A DNA stretch of 64,000 nucleotides from Mesorhizobium amorphae (GTDB taxonomy: Bacteria > Pseudomonadota > Alphaproteobacteria > Rhizobiales > Rhizobiaceae). Location of the stretch: NCBI RefSeq assembly GCF_014843845.1, contig NZ_JHQS01000019.1:62001-126000 (forward strand), in the 5' to 3' direction. A program made the position numbers and the translations under genes. The notes beneath the pieces were generated by a model. That model ran no database searches. It had not been told where the DNA came from and worked only from the letters and a program-made list of their open reading frames with translations. Shown here in pieces: positions 39,553 through 48,640 of this stretch. How positions within the stretch are numbered: the first letter of the stretch is position 1; each line of letters starts with the position of its first letter.

Positions 39553-40527
39553 ATGGAAAAGATCATCCTGGATTGCGACCCTGGGCATGATGACGCGATT
39601 GCCATTCTGCTCGCGGCCGGCAACCCCAACATCGATCTTCTCGGCATCACCACGGTTTCGGGCAACCACAATGTCGAGAACACCACGCGCAATGCGCTTT
39701 CCGTCTGCACCGCCTATGGCATCAAGGTGCCGGTGGCGAAGGGCTCTCCCGGTCCGCTGATTGTCGATCAGGTGCTGGCCGTCGAGATCCACGGCGATAC
39801 CGGGCTCGACGGCCCCGTGCTGCCGCCCGCCTCGTTCGAGGTCGACAAGCGGCATGCCGTCGACTTCATCATCGACACGGTCATGGCGCACGAGCCGAAG
39901 ACGATCACGCTGGTGCCGGTCGGTCCCTACACCAACATCGCTTTAGCCATCCGCAAGGACCCGCGCATCGTCGAGCGGGTGAAGCGGGTCGTCGCCATGG
40001 GCGGAAGTTTTTCGCGAGGCAACATCACGCCCGCGGCGGAGTTCAACATCTACGCCGACCCGGAGGCCGCCGACGTGGTGTTCCGCGCCAAATGGGACGT
40101 CACCATGGTGGGGCTCGACCTCACCCACCAGGCGCAGGCCACCCCGGACCTGCAGGACAGGGTGCGCGCCGTCGGCGGCCCGATCGCCAGGTTCATCCTC
40201 GATATCTGGGCGTTCATCGCGACTACGCATGGCGGCCTGCTGCAGATCGAGTATCCCGCCGTCCATGACGCATGCTGCGTCGCGGCCATGATCGACCGGA
40301 CCGTCTTCACCACCGAGAAGGCCGATATCCGCGTCGAGCTTGCCGGCCGCTGGACCAAGGGCATGACGGTCTGCAATTTCGAGAAGATGGCCGGCATGCG
40401 CCATTTCGGCGGCACGGCGAGCGAGCAGGTCGACTTCCGCCACACCGTGGCGATGAAGCTCGACCATCCGAAGTTCTGCGATCTGATTGTGGATGCGCTG
40501 GAAAGGTTGACGAAGGGCAAAGGGTGA
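39553..40527 (+). CDS. Inosine/uridine-preferring nucleoside hydrolase
   Basis: The protein has 324 residues. The calcium-binding signature DCDPGHDDAIAI is at residues 7-18, with VPVGPYTNIALAI, VAMGGSFSRGNITPAAEFNI and the catalytic-loop region EYPAVHDACCVAAMID. It splits nucleosides to base and ribose in the cytoplasm. GAGGTG lies before the ATG. It stands alone, divergent from the winged-helix/TPR regulator with 192 bases between, which could be its controller (inference). Length is typical. Confidence 0.95.
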   Translation: MEKIILDCDPGHDDAIAILLAAGNPNIDLLGITTVSGNHNVENTTRNALSVCTAYGIKVPVAKGSPGPLIVDQVLAVEIHGDTGLDGPVLPPASFEVDKRHAVDFIIDTVMAHEPKTITLVPVGPYTNIALAIRKDPRIVERVKRVVAMGGSFSRGNITPAAEFNIYADPEAADVVFRAKWDVTMVGLDLTHQAQATPDLQDRVRAVGGPIARFILDIWAFIATTHGGLLQIEYPAVHDACCVAAMIDRTVFTTEKADIRVELAGRWTKGMTVCNFEKMAGMRHFGGTASEQVDFRHTVAMKLDHPKFCDLIVDALERLTKGKG

Positions 40528-40555
40528 CCCCCTCTTCCGCATGACCTGACCGCGG

Positions 40556-40622
40556 AGGAACCCGGCCTATAGTTTTCCAAAAGACGCATGCGCCACGTCC
40601 GGAACCACGCATCGCCATCGGC
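40556..40622 (-). pseudogene. Truncated copy of the nearby methyltransferase gene
   Basis: Two blocks match the methyltransferase gene at 41765-42412. Bases 40556-40578 match its 3' end (41754-41776). Bases 40581-40622 match 41928-41969 with one mismatch and encode ADGDAWFRTWRMRL. About 150 bases between them are missing. The copy is a deletion remnant and makes a direct repeat flanking the membrane-protein gene between the two. Confidence 0.85.
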
Positions 40623-40805
40623 GTCTGCCCCCGTGGCTATGGACGAATCCAATCATGCGCAATAAGGATGGGGATATGGTCTGCTGTGGCGCTTTCGTCG
40701 CCAAGGCAGGCGACGAAAACGTTTGTTCAATGACGCTGCGCCGGGCGGGTTGACCTTTCGATTTGACGCCGCCCTGCAAAAGTGTCGATACCGGGGGACC
40801 TGGTC

Positions 40806-41642
40806 ATGACCGACAACAAGCCGACCACTGACGTTACCAAGGATTGGCAAGCAACGCAGGGCCAGAAGTCCGGCGCCACGCGGCTGCGCCTGTTCGCTGC
40901 GCTCTCGTGGGTCGTTGCCATTGGCGGCGAGATCGCCGGGGTTGTTTTGCTCTACCGGCACAAGTTCGACCAGGGAAACCTGCCGCTGCTGATCGGCATT
41001 CTGGTCGGGATCGCGATTTTCGCTATCGCCGGCAGCTTGCTCTGGAAGGCGGCCAACAGGAAGGATCCGGCCCGCGAATCCGAGACATTCAGGTTCTTCG
41101 TCCAGAACCAGCTCGGCGCGATCATCACGCTGATTGCCTTCCTGCCGCTGGTTCTCCTGATCCTCAACGACAAGAACATGGACCCGAAGAGCAAGAAGGT
41201 TGCCGGCGGCGTCGGCGCTGTGCTGGCCGTGCTGGCGACGCTGATCGGGGTCAGCTACCAACCCCCATCGGTCGAGCAGTACACGCAGGACATGAACACG
41301 TGCGCGGAGCAGATCAAGGCGGGGCAGCCGACCACAGCCTGTTCGCCCGAGGTCGCCGCCCAGGCGCAGGCGATTGCCACCGACTCCGCCGCGGTGGCTG
41401 CGGCGACGAAGGACCCGGCACACCCCGCCGGTCAGGATGTCGTGTACTGGATCGCGCCGGAAAACGGAGCCGCGAAGTCCGACACCGAGCATGTGTTCCA
41501 CCTCTGCGCGGCCGTCAGTCCGCTGAAGGACAAGACCGTGAACAGCGGCACCGTAACGGAGGCCTACGCCCAGAACGCCATCCGCATCACCAAGCAGATC
41601 GAGATGGAACAGAAGCAGTGCGGGTTCACAACCACGCCGTGA
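40806..41642 (+). CDS. Hypothetical three-to-four-helix membrane protein
   Basis: The protein has 278 residues. It begins with a cytoplasmic stretch, then hydrophobic segments LFAALSWVVAIGGEIAGVVL, LPLLIGILVGIAIFAIAGSL, LGAIITLIAFLPLVLLIL and VGAVLAVLATLIGVSY. A soluble C-terminal part of about 120 residues follows with three to four cysteines (MNTCAEQIK, TTACSPE, FHLCAAVS, KQCGF). No family is recognised. GGGGGA precedes the ATG. It is flanked by repeated methyltransferase ends, so it may have been inserted by recombination. Confidence 0.75.
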   Translation: MTDNKPTTDVTKDWQATQGQKSGATRLRLFAALSWVVAIGGEIAGVVLLYRHKFDQGNLPLLIGILVGIAIFAIAGSLLWKAANRKDPARESETFRFFVQNQLGAIITLIAFLPLVLLILNDKNMDPKSKKVAGGVGAVLAVLATLIGVSYQPPSVEQYTQDMNTCAEQIKAGQPTTACSPEVAAQAQAIATDSAAVAAATKDPAHPAGQDVVYWIAPENGAAKSDTEHVFHLCAAVSPLKDKTVNSGTVTEAYAQNAIRITKQIEMEQKQCGFTTTP

Positions 41643-41764
41643 TCCCGACCGCGTCCAGGCGCGCCTAGTAGGGCGCGCCAGCATGGCGGCAAAGGCGCCC
41701 TGCCCGGCACCCGGCCGGCGGCCTGCCCGGCCACGGCCTGAGCGCAGCCGCACAGGAAACCGGC

Positions 41765-42412
41765 CTATAGTTTTCTGAAAAAGCCGGACAGAATGTTCGG
41801 CCCCGCTTCGCGCGGCCGCAGCCGGATTCCGTCCTCGAAGCTGTTCAGCGTCACGCACTCAAAACGGTGGTGCGCGAGGAGCGCCACCAGCGAGTCACGG
41901 TCGAAATGGTGCAGGTGCTCGTTGGGCAGACGCATCCGCCACGTCCGGAACCACGCATCGCCATCGGCGCCGAGCTCACGCCAACGGCAATAGGGAACGG
42001 CGATGGCCAAATGGCGGGCCTGAAGGCGGGCGAGGAAACCGAGATCCGGGATGTGCTCGAGCACGTCGAACATGGCGACGAGATCCCACGAGCCGGCAAG
42101 CGCCTCCTCCCAATCGACAAAGCGCACACCCGCGGGCAGCGGAAACCGGGTGATGTCGCAGCCAGCGCAGTCGGCAACCCCGGTAATCTTGGCGGCCTCG
42201 ACGAAGGTGCCGGTGCCATAGCCGATCTCCAGCACCGACCGCGGTATCTCGCCGGTGATCCCCAGCACCCAACCAAGCCGCTGATAGCCGAGCTTGATGG
42301 TCCGGTCGCTCAGATCCTCGTAGTAGGAGATATATTGCTTGTCGTATTTGATCGGCGTGGCGTCGATCTGGTGGATCACGCCAAACCGGTCGATCTCGTA
42401 GTTGTCCAGCAT
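41765..42412 (-). CDS. Class I SAM-dependent methyltransferase
   Basis: The protein has 215 residues. Motif I is RSVLEIGYGTGTFVEAAK, motif II region is ADCAGCDIT, and WDLVAMFDVLEHIPD is the typical motif of small-molecule methyltransferases. RHLAIAVPYCRW and NEHLHHFDRDSL follow, as in SAM enzymes next to glycosyltransferase clusters. The acceptor is unknown. A truncated copy of the gene lies about 1.2 kb away. The stop codon side ends NILSGFFRKL. Confidence 0.85.
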   Translation of the reverse strand: MLDNYEIDRFGVIHQIDATPIKYDKQYISYYEDLSDRTIKLGYQRLGWVLGITGEIPRSVLEIGYGTGTFVEAAKITGVADCAGCDITRFPLPAGVRFVDWEEALAGSWDLVAMFDVLEHIPDLGFLARLQARHLAIAVPYCRWRELGADGDAWFRTWRMRLPNEHLHHFDRDSLVALLAHHRFECVTLNSFEDGIRLRPREAGPNILSGFFRKL

Positions 42413-42612
42413 TCACGTGCGCCCCCGGGATTTCGAAGACTTACATGGTGGAGCTGAACGCAAGGTAATCGGCCAGGGCCGGCATTCAAAATCCTGGCAG
42501 GGAGCTGGCCACGCGGCCACGAGTCATATCCGATAGCGGGCCTGCCGATGGCGGAGACTTATTTACACAGCTTTCAAAAATCGCCTGGTCTTATGCAACC
42601 GGGCGATGATAT

Positions 42613-43941
42613 ATGCACAACATTGCGGAGCCGATGATTGATCAGATGACACTGGCGCAACGACTGGGAGACCTCCAGCAGCAGCGTGCCGATAACTGGG
42701 CGGTAACGGGAAGTCACTCCCGGCCGAACCTCCATTCGATTCTGCGTTATCCGGCGATGATGGTGCCATCCATGCAGGGCGACATTATCGAACTTCTCGT
42801 GGATCATGTAGCTACACCCTGCAGAATAGTGGACACATTCGTTGGATCGGGGACGATCCTGACCGAATCATTGCTTCGTGGGCTGGACTTCACGGGCTGC
42901 GACATCAATCCGTTGGCAGTCCTCGTCTGCGAAGCCAAGATAGTAATCGATGCTGGTGCCAACCTTGACTTGGCCGCCACTGTGCTCCTCAGCGCGCTTT
43001 CCTCCGACGTCGGCTCATCGGTGGACGTGGGCTTTGCCGGCCTTGCCAAGTGGTTCACCCCAGCGACGTCGCAGGAACTATCCCGCATTCGGCGGTCGAT
43101 CCTGCAGGTCGAGGATCAGGGCGCGCGGAAGGTATTCTGGACCGTTTTCGCGGAGACCATACGTCTTTGCTCTAACAGCCGTACCAGCACATACAAGCTG
43201 CACGCGCGAAGGGACGACTCTCTCGTTGCCTCGAACCACGTGCAGCCGATCTTTCGTGAGAACCTTGCCAACACGCTCGCCAGGGCCGGTCATTATCAAC
43301 GCCTGATCCAAGGGCGCAATGCGCAACCCTCGGCCAAAGTCCACTGCGCCGACGTGCGGTCAGTCGGCTTCGCCAACGACGATGGTAAGCACACCATCGT
43401 GGTCACCTCGCCCCCTTATGGCGACAACCAGACGACCATCCCTTACGGCCAATTCTCCTATTTGGCACTGTGCTGGATACCAGAGGATGACCTTCCGTTG
43501 GAATTGGGAGGATTCATCTCGAACACGCACGCGCTTGACAGCGCCAGCCTCGGTGGATCGCTAAGGGGGGCTGTGGACAGAGCAGATCGCATTCGCGGCG
43601 TTTCGCCCAGCCTAGATGCGCTTCTCGATCGTCCTGAAGGCCATCCCATCGTCAAGGATCTCCGGAAGGTCGCATCTTTCATGGCCGATTTCTTTGATGC
43701 GATGTGCCATATCCGCGATCATCTGCCCGGACGCGCGCACTGGGCGTTCACTACAGGCAACCGCCGAGCCGCCGGCCGACCTATCCCGTTCGACTCGATC
43801 TGCCGAGAGATGTTGTGCTATCTCGGCGCTCGCCCAGTAACCTCTCTGCGCAGGACCCTACCAAACAAGAGGATGCCATCCAAGAACAACATGGGCGAGA
43901 TGATAACGACCGAGAATACCGTAGTGGTCGAGTTCGCATGA
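42613..43941 (+). CDS. DNA methyltransferase, SPPY type
   Basis: The protein has 442 residues. The SAM-binding motif is DTFVGSGTILTESLLRG from about residue 74, with TGCDINPLAV after it. The catalytic motif TSPPYGDNQTTIPYG starts at about 265. SPPY suggests N4-methylcytosine or N6-methyladenine; motif I precedes motif IV, as in the gamma-like order, and the space between them (about 190 residues) probably contains the target-recognition part. There is no clear ribosome site at the first ATG; ATGs at codons 8 and 12 are alternatives. It overlaps the next gene by ATGA and starts an island of lower G+C than its surroundings. Confidence 0.87.
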   Translation: MHNIAEPMIDQMTLAQRLGDLQQQRADNWAVTGSHSRPNLHSILRYPAMMVPSMQGDIIELLVDHVATPCRIVDTFVGSGTILTESLLRGLDFTGCDINPLAVLVCEAKIVIDAGANLDLAATVLLSALSSDVGSSVDVGFAGLAKWFTPATSQELSRIRRSILQVEDQGARKVFWTVFAETIRLCSNSRTSTYKLHARRDDSLVASNHVQPIFRENLANTLARAGHYQRLIQGRNAQPSAKVHCADVRSVGFANDDGKHTIVVTSPPYGDNQTTIPYGQFSYLALCWIPEDDLPLELGGFISNTHALDSASLGGSLRGAVDRADRIRGVSPSLDALLDRPEGHPIVKDLRKVASFMADFFDAMCHIRDHLPGRAHWAFTTGNRRAAGRPIPFDSICREMLCYLGARPVTSLRRTLPNKRMPSKNNMGEMITTENTVVVEFA

Positions 43942-45332
43942 ACGACTTGGAGGTCAAGGGGCAGCCGCAGCTTCGCGTGGGCTCGCACGTTCTGGTTCAG
44001 TTGGGCAGCGAACTGGTCACCGATGTCGAGCAGGCGATTCTCGAGTGCGTCAAGAATTCCTACGACGCGGACTCTCCAGGATGTCGCATAGACATCGACA
44101 CCCGTGAGCAAGGCAGTGTCGTAGGGACTGGACCGGCATCTGCGCTTCTCCGCTTCTCCGCTCCGGCGGAGAACGTCGCGGTGAGTTTCTCGCGAGCAGA
44201 TGGGAAGCCCTTTGACCTCTTAACCTTCGACAGCGACGACCAGATCGTCCGCAAGTTGGCCTATACTGGCATCGTGTCGGTCGAGGACACCGGCGACGGA
44301 CTCGACGAGGAGCAACTGAAGAATACGTGGTTGGTGATCAGCGGCTCCAAAAAGCGTTCGCCAAACGGACCGAAGGCGAAGACAGCGAAAGGTAGAACCC
44401 CGCTCGGCGACAAGGGCGTCGGGCGGCTGGGCACCATGCGGCTGGGCGACATCCTCGTCATCGAAACCGCGAAGTCGCCTGAGGCCAAATTGGCCAGAGC
44501 CATTTTTCGATGGGGCGACTGCGAGGCAGCCGAGACCGTCGACCAGATACCTGTCAACGTGACGACCCTCGATAATAACAAGGGCTTCAAAGGAACCAAG
44601 GTTTCGGTGCTGGGGCTTCGCGATCTCGCGGAATGGCGCAAGCCTAACCGTGGGGAGGCAATTGCGCGCAGCTTGGCTCGATTGATCTCGCCGTTCGAAG
44701 CAACTTCCACATTCCCGGTCGCGATCACAGTCGATGATGTGGATCACTCACTCGTCGCGGTGACGAACGACGTGCTGTCGAGAGCGATTGCGACGTTCGA
44801 TTTTAAATGGGTGTCCGATGCCCAAGGCTCTTCGCGCCTGGAGGCCAAGGCAAGATTTCGGAAGAGCCTCCTTGCTGGCAACAAGAGCGTGCGCCAGACA
44901 CTCAAGACCGAACTCGCGTTTGGCGCCGATGGCGGGAAGGCTTTCCACGAGTCCCTGACCAAGATCGGCCGCCTCAGAGGATACGAAATAAAGCCGTATA
45001 AGGAGAACGCGCCCTGGTTCATCGAGCTCGACCAGTCCTTCACCTGGAGCGAGATTATCGCCAAGCAGGACGAGGCGCAGGAGGACCCAGGACCATTCAC
45101 TGGTGTCTTCAACTATTTCCACCTGACCGATTTGGGCGACGACACTGGGTCATACTGGAACTACGGTCACGCGCAAGCTCGTGAAGGACATGGCGGGCAT
45201 CTCGATCCTGCGGGACGGCTTTCGGGTGCGCTCTCCTGGCGATTGGCTCAACATGGCTTCGGAGATGACTTCCGGAAGCACCTACGGTCTGCGCGTCGAC
45301 AACACTTTGGGATACTTCGCTCTGACCGGTGA
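43938..45332 (+). CDS. Dual-GHKL kinase/ATPase, N-terminal part before a frameshift
   Basis: The frame starts with the ATG in the ATGA overlap. Residues about 20-170 form a MutL/Hsp90-type GHKL ATPase: N-box ILECVKNSYDAD (Glu36, Asn40), G1 box VEDTGDGL at 115-122 and G2 box LGDKGVGRLG at 156-165. A transducer-like region follows to about residue 405. Near 45150-45180 the frame loses sense: the last 50 or so residues (Arg/His-rich, ending RSARRQHFGILRSDR) look out of frame. The next frame carries on the same protein, so this and the next entry are probably one gene of about 856 codons (43938-46506) with a one-base insertion, a sequencing error, or a programmed +1 shift. Confidence 0.75.
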   Translation: MNDLEVKGQPQLRVGSHVLVQLGSELVTDVEQAILECVKNSYDADSPGCRIDIDTREQGSVVGTGPASALLRFSAPAENVAVSFSRADGKPFDLLTFDSDDQIVRKLAYTGIVSVEDTGDGLDEEQLKNTWLVISGSKKRSPNGPKAKTAKGRTPLGDKGVGRLGTMRLGDILVIETAKSPEAKLARAIFRWGDCEAAETVDQIPVNVTTLDNNKGFKGTKVSVLGLRDLAEWRKPNRGEAIARSLARLISPFEATSTFPVAITVDDVDHSLVAVTNDVLSRAIATFDFKWVSDAQGSSRLEAKARFRKSLLAGNKSVRQTLKTELAFGADGGKAFHESLTKIGRLRGYEIKPYKENAPWFIELDQSFTWSEIIAKQDEAQEDPGPFTGVFNYFHLTDLGDDTGSYWNYGHAQAREGHGGHLDPAGRLSGALSWRLAQHGFGDDFRKHLRSARRQHFGILRSDR

Positions 45333-46506
45333 GCGCAATTTTCTACTCACCGAGAAATCGGACCGCGAAGGCTTTGTTGAGAATGCGCCCTACCGTGGAT
45401 TTTTACAAATCGCTCGGGCCTGCCGGAAATTTGCGAGCGACTCCATGGAGAACGTACGGCGCGCCGTCGACCAATATGCGAAGAAGCAGGAACAGGCGCA
45501 GGCGACAGCATCTGGTCGTCCGGCCGATCCGGTGGCGCATCTTCAGAAAACGATCGCCGACACATCGGCAGTCCGCGACCTCGTGGAGAAGCAGACCATC
45601 GATCTGCACCGCGATCTGGCAGGTATCGACATGGATGCAGTTGACGAGCGCACGGCAAAAGCTGTGCGTTTGGCGAGCGCCGCCATGAGCGCGATGGAGC
45701 AGGTTAAAGAGAAGTTGGCGCCGACCGTAGAGCAGCTCGGGAGTCTTAGGCGCATTCGAGACGATATAGACAACCAGCGCGACCAGATGATCTCGCTGTT
45801 CGAGAGTGCCGCTGTTGGGTTGAGTGCACGCGGTCTGGCGCACGAACTTCGCACCCACCTGACAGAGATCCGTCAACAGACGAATGCAATCCAGAAAGCA
45901 TCGGAGACCGGCGCCTCAGTGCAGCCCATGCTGCGCGCAATCCGTGGGGCCTGTTCGGCGATATCGAGTTCGGCTTCATTGATCGATCCGATGCTTCCCC
46001 GTTCCCGCGCGGTGAAGGAGGAGATCGACTTACAGAGCTTCGTTGGCGAGTACATCGCCGGCAGAAAGCCCTCAATGGCGCGGTACGGAATCGGCATGGC
46101 AGTATCAGTTCGCGCCTCCACGGTCCTGCGGATGAATAGGTCGAGGCTCCTCCAAGTCGTCGACAATTTGGTTCAGAACAGCATCTATTGGCTGCGACAC
46201 ACCGATGTCGAGCAGCACGCGTCACCCAGCCGGATGATCGAGTTCGAGATTCTACCGACCGGTTTTGCGATTTGGGACACAGGACCCGGCGTCAGCGAGA
46301 AGGTAGAGGAATCCCTGTTCGAGATGTTCGTTTCGACCAAGCCGGATGGCAACGTTGGGCAGGGGTTGGGCCTTTTCATCGTGTCCCAATTGCTGGACAT
46401 TGATGGGTGTCGCGCGATGCTATCCGAGCAGAGGAATTCTCGGGGTAGAAGATACAGATTCGTGGTCGATCTATCGGCCGTGTTGAGCGGGGGTGCAGCA
46501 CGATGA
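45181..46506 (+). CDS. Dual-GHKL kinase/ATPase, C-terminal histidine-kinase part
   Basis: Frame +1 relative to the preceding part. It begins with a conserved segment, AGISILRDGFRVRSPGDWL and GERNFLLTEKSDREGFVENA, that normally joins the N-terminal GHKL module, then a coiled region (45400-45780). The H-box-like GLAHELRTHLTEIRQ has His at residue 221 of this part. The kinase ATPase follows: N-box LLQVVDNLVQN, G1 WDTGPGV, F-box ESLFEMF and G2 GQGLGLFIV. The GTG at 45181 has no Shine-Dalgarno, so separate translation is unlikely. It overlaps the receiver gene by ATGA. The most likely role is a kinase that phosphorylates the next protein (inference). Confidence 0.78.
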   Translation: MKDMAGISILRDGFRVRSPGDWLNMASEMTSGSTYGLRVDNTLGYFALTGERNFLLTEKSDREGFVENAPYRGFLQIARACRKFASDSMENVRRAVDQYAKKQEQAQATASGRPADPVAHLQKTIADTSAVRDLVEKQTIDLHRDLAGIDMDAVDERTAKAVRLASAAMSAMEQVKEKLAPTVEQLGSLRRIRDDIDNQRDQMISLFESAAVGLSARGLAHELRTHLTEIRQQTNAIQKASETGASVQPMLRAIRGACSAISSSASLIDPMLPRSRAVKEEIDLQSFVGEYIAGRKPSMARYGIGMAVSVRASTVLRMNRSRLLQVVDNLVQNSIYWLRHTDVEQHASPSRMIEFEILPTGFAIWDTGPGVSEKVEESLFEMFVSTKPDGNVGQGLGLFIVSQLLDIDGCRAMLSEQRNSRGRRYRFVVDLSAVLSGGAAR

Positions 46507-48224
46507 ACGTTTCGGAGGCCTTGGATTGCCTAGGCGTCAAGCGAGTGGTGTGGATAGACGACCACTTCAACCAAACTGCCGAGTCCCTGGGAAAGATGTT
46601 GACGCAAAACATCGAAACGACCAAAGCGTGCAACTTCCCGGAGTTGGTTGAGGCAGTAAACCTATTTGCCTATGACGAAGTGGTGGCGCTCCACCACACC
46701 GTGCAAGCGTTGACTGACGCAGGGCAAGCCCGTCGCGACGAAATCCTCGCACAATACCTCGCCGAGGAGGACAAAAAAGAACCCGGTGCCGTTAAGGAGT
46801 TGACCGCGGACGAAGTGAGCAAGGTCTGCGACATTCTCGGCGTCGCTCCAGAGGACAGATGGCCCTTCGAAGAACACGAGGCGAAGCTGGAGGCCCTGTG
46901 CAAGGATGGAGACGATCGCGTCTGCTACATGATTGATTTGAAGGCGAGCCGTGGGAATGTCGACGACACCACGGGCTTGGATGTCGTCGGTGCCTTGCAC
47001 GAAATGGGATCGAAAGGGACAGCGTTTATCCTGACCCATGAGGCTACCGTGGAGACTGAAGCAGCAAAGGAGGAGACGTTTCTCAAGCTGCTTCAGAAGG
47101 ATTCTGTCGAGGTTCCGCTTTGCGTGGTTTCCAAAACGCGGTTTGGCCCGAACGATGACGGTGACTACGATATCGAGGAGGCGCTGCGGATTGCCATCAA
47201 GCGCGCCGGCGTGCGGAAGAACATCCACGAAGTTCTGCGATCCGCCCGTGACGTCGTCAAAAAGTCGTTCGAGGAAGCGATGAGGGACCTCACGCGGATC
47301 GCACCCGAGCAATTCGAGAAGTTCGCGGTCGAGAAGGCATACAACGAGGGCGTCTCGGAAACCCACGTCATCGAGCGGGCGGTTACGGCTCGCCTGTCCC
47401 AGGGCATCAGGGAACTTTTTGCCAGCGATGACAGAGCACAGGCGGTCGCTCGCAACTTGCGACGGTTGCGCGGCATTCCGCTAGTGGCGACGAAAATGCA
47501 GCCTGACAAAAGACTTGCCGCTTTCCATGAAGCTGAGGTCTGGGAGGACGGCAAATTCCTTAATGCAAGCTACTCGCAGTTGGCGTGCGGGGATGTGTTC
47601 GGCACGATGGGGAACAATTCAACGTGGTTTGTGCTGCTAGCCGCCCCCTGCGACATCGCCCTGCGCAACGATGGCAAGCGAGGACTGGAGACGGCGACTT
47701 TGGTCGCCATGCGGCCGCTTTCCCCCAACGTCAAGCCGGTGGAAAGTCACTACAAGTTGCCCTTCTCCCTCAAGGGCAAGCGCTGGTACTGTGATCTGAG
47801 AGAAACTGCTCCTGTGCGGCTGGCGACTTTGGATATCGCGACGCTCAGATCGGACGGCTGCGTCAGGGTCGATCGTGATCAGACGAAGCCGGAGGGTTTG
47901 ATGGACGGCCAATCTGCGATCTATGACGACAGAACGTCTTTGTGGCTCGAGTATGCTGGCTTCAGCAAAGCCTTGAAGAAGAAGGTGGACGGCCACTATG
48001 ACGAACCGCTTCGGCTGGTCTTTGCCGCACCCGAAGGGTTTAATGCAATCAAGGAAGGTACCGTCAAGCATTCCCAAAATGAACGGGCGATCGTATGGCC
48101 GTTAAGGCGGACCGGGCGAATTCGTATGCCCTATGCGACAGCCCTACTGAACAGCTATCTTGGGCGCATGAGCAGGCACGCGTTCGAGATCGACTACATC
48201 GACGATAACGCTGCCGTCGCCTAG
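46503..48224 (+). CDS. Divergent response-regulator protein with large unknown C-terminal half
   Basis: The protein has 573 residues. A receiver fold is visible: acidic pair Asp19/Asp20 in VVWIDDHF, probable phosphoacceptor Asp145 in CYMIDLKAS, Thr178 in FILTHE and Lys211 in VVSKTRFG. Between the first strand and the phosphoacceptor there is an insertion of about 100 residues (acidic and helical), unusual for receivers. Residues about 225-330 are helical (KSFEEAMRDLTRIAPEQFEK). Residues 350-573 contain CGDVFGTMGNNSTWFVLLAA followed by PCD, a shape reminiscent of an SH3-like beta-barrel, but I could not assign it. It overlaps the kinase by ATGA and is the last gene of the island. Confidence 0.75.
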   Translation: MNVSEALDCLGVKRVVWIDDHFNQTAESLGKMLTQNIETTKACNFPELVEAVNLFAYDEVVALHHTVQALTDAGQARRDEILAQYLAEEDKKEPGAVKELTADEVSKVCDILGVAPEDRWPFEEHEAKLEALCKDGDDRVCYMIDLKASRGNVDDTTGLDVVGALHEMGSKGTAFILTHEATVETEAAKEETFLKLLQKDSVEVPLCVVSKTRFGPNDDGDYDIEEALRIAIKRAGVRKNIHEVLRSARDVVKKSFEEAMRDLTRIAPEQFEKFAVEKAYNEGVSETHVIERAVTARLSQGIRELFASDDRAQAVARNLRRLRGIPLVATKMQPDKRLAAFHEAEVWEDGKFLNASYSQLACGDVFGTMGNNSTWFVLLAAPCDIALRNDGKRGLETATLVAMRPLSPNVKPVESHYKLPFSLKGKRWYCDLRETAPVRLATLDIATLRSDGCVRVDRDQTKPEGLMDGQSAIYDDRTSLWLEYAGFSKALKKKVDGHYDEPLRLVFAAPEGFNAIKEGTVKHSQNERAIVWPLRRTGRIRMPYATALLNSYLGRMSRHAFEIDYIDDNAAVA

Positions 48225-48471
48225 CCGGGGCCGGCCGGAAGCAACACAACGGTCGACGCGAAAGAGACTGTTTCAGTTGCTTGATATGCTAGTAGCGATC
48301 TGCTTTCGAATCAGGCCCCCACTATACGAGGGATGCACCAACGACGTGCGTTCGGGCGACCCCAAGATCGGACTCTACGTCCGAGTTGAGGCGCGAAGCG
48401 GCTATTCACCGAGCAGGAGGTAAAGTCTCTTTTGGGCGAAAGCAGCCATTCTTAGCAGGACCAGCCTTCCC

Positions 48472-48501
48472 AAAAAAGCAAGGCCCCTTCCGAGGCCTTG
48501 C
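48472..48501 (-). terminator. Rho-independent terminator
   Basis: On the minus strand GCAAGGCC and GGCCTTGC form an 8-bp stem around TCGGAAGG, followed by TTTTTT. It would terminate the minus-strand gene remnant just upstream. A similar hairpin occurs at 50300-50330. Confidence 0.85.
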
Positions 48502-48539
48502 GTATCAACCTCAGTGGCGAGCTCTAGTCGCCCTCACTT

Positions 48540-48640
48540 CCCCATCATCTGCTTGGCACTCTCAGCCGTGATCGCCGTGGCCTCCACCGTCACCGTCGCA
48601 GGATTTTCTTCGACATCTCGATCGCTTCCTCCGAGAACTG
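48540..48640 (-). pseudogene. Decayed 3' end of an unidentified gene, copy A
   Basis: Minus-strand reading gives FSEEAIEMSKKILRR in one frame. A second frame continues TVTVEATAITAESAKQMMGK and then a stop, so a frameshift separates the two parts. The end AKQ-MMGK plus stop and the terminator behind it recur at about 50.35-50.48 kb. The protein family was not identified; it may be phasin-like (weak). Confidence 0.55.
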
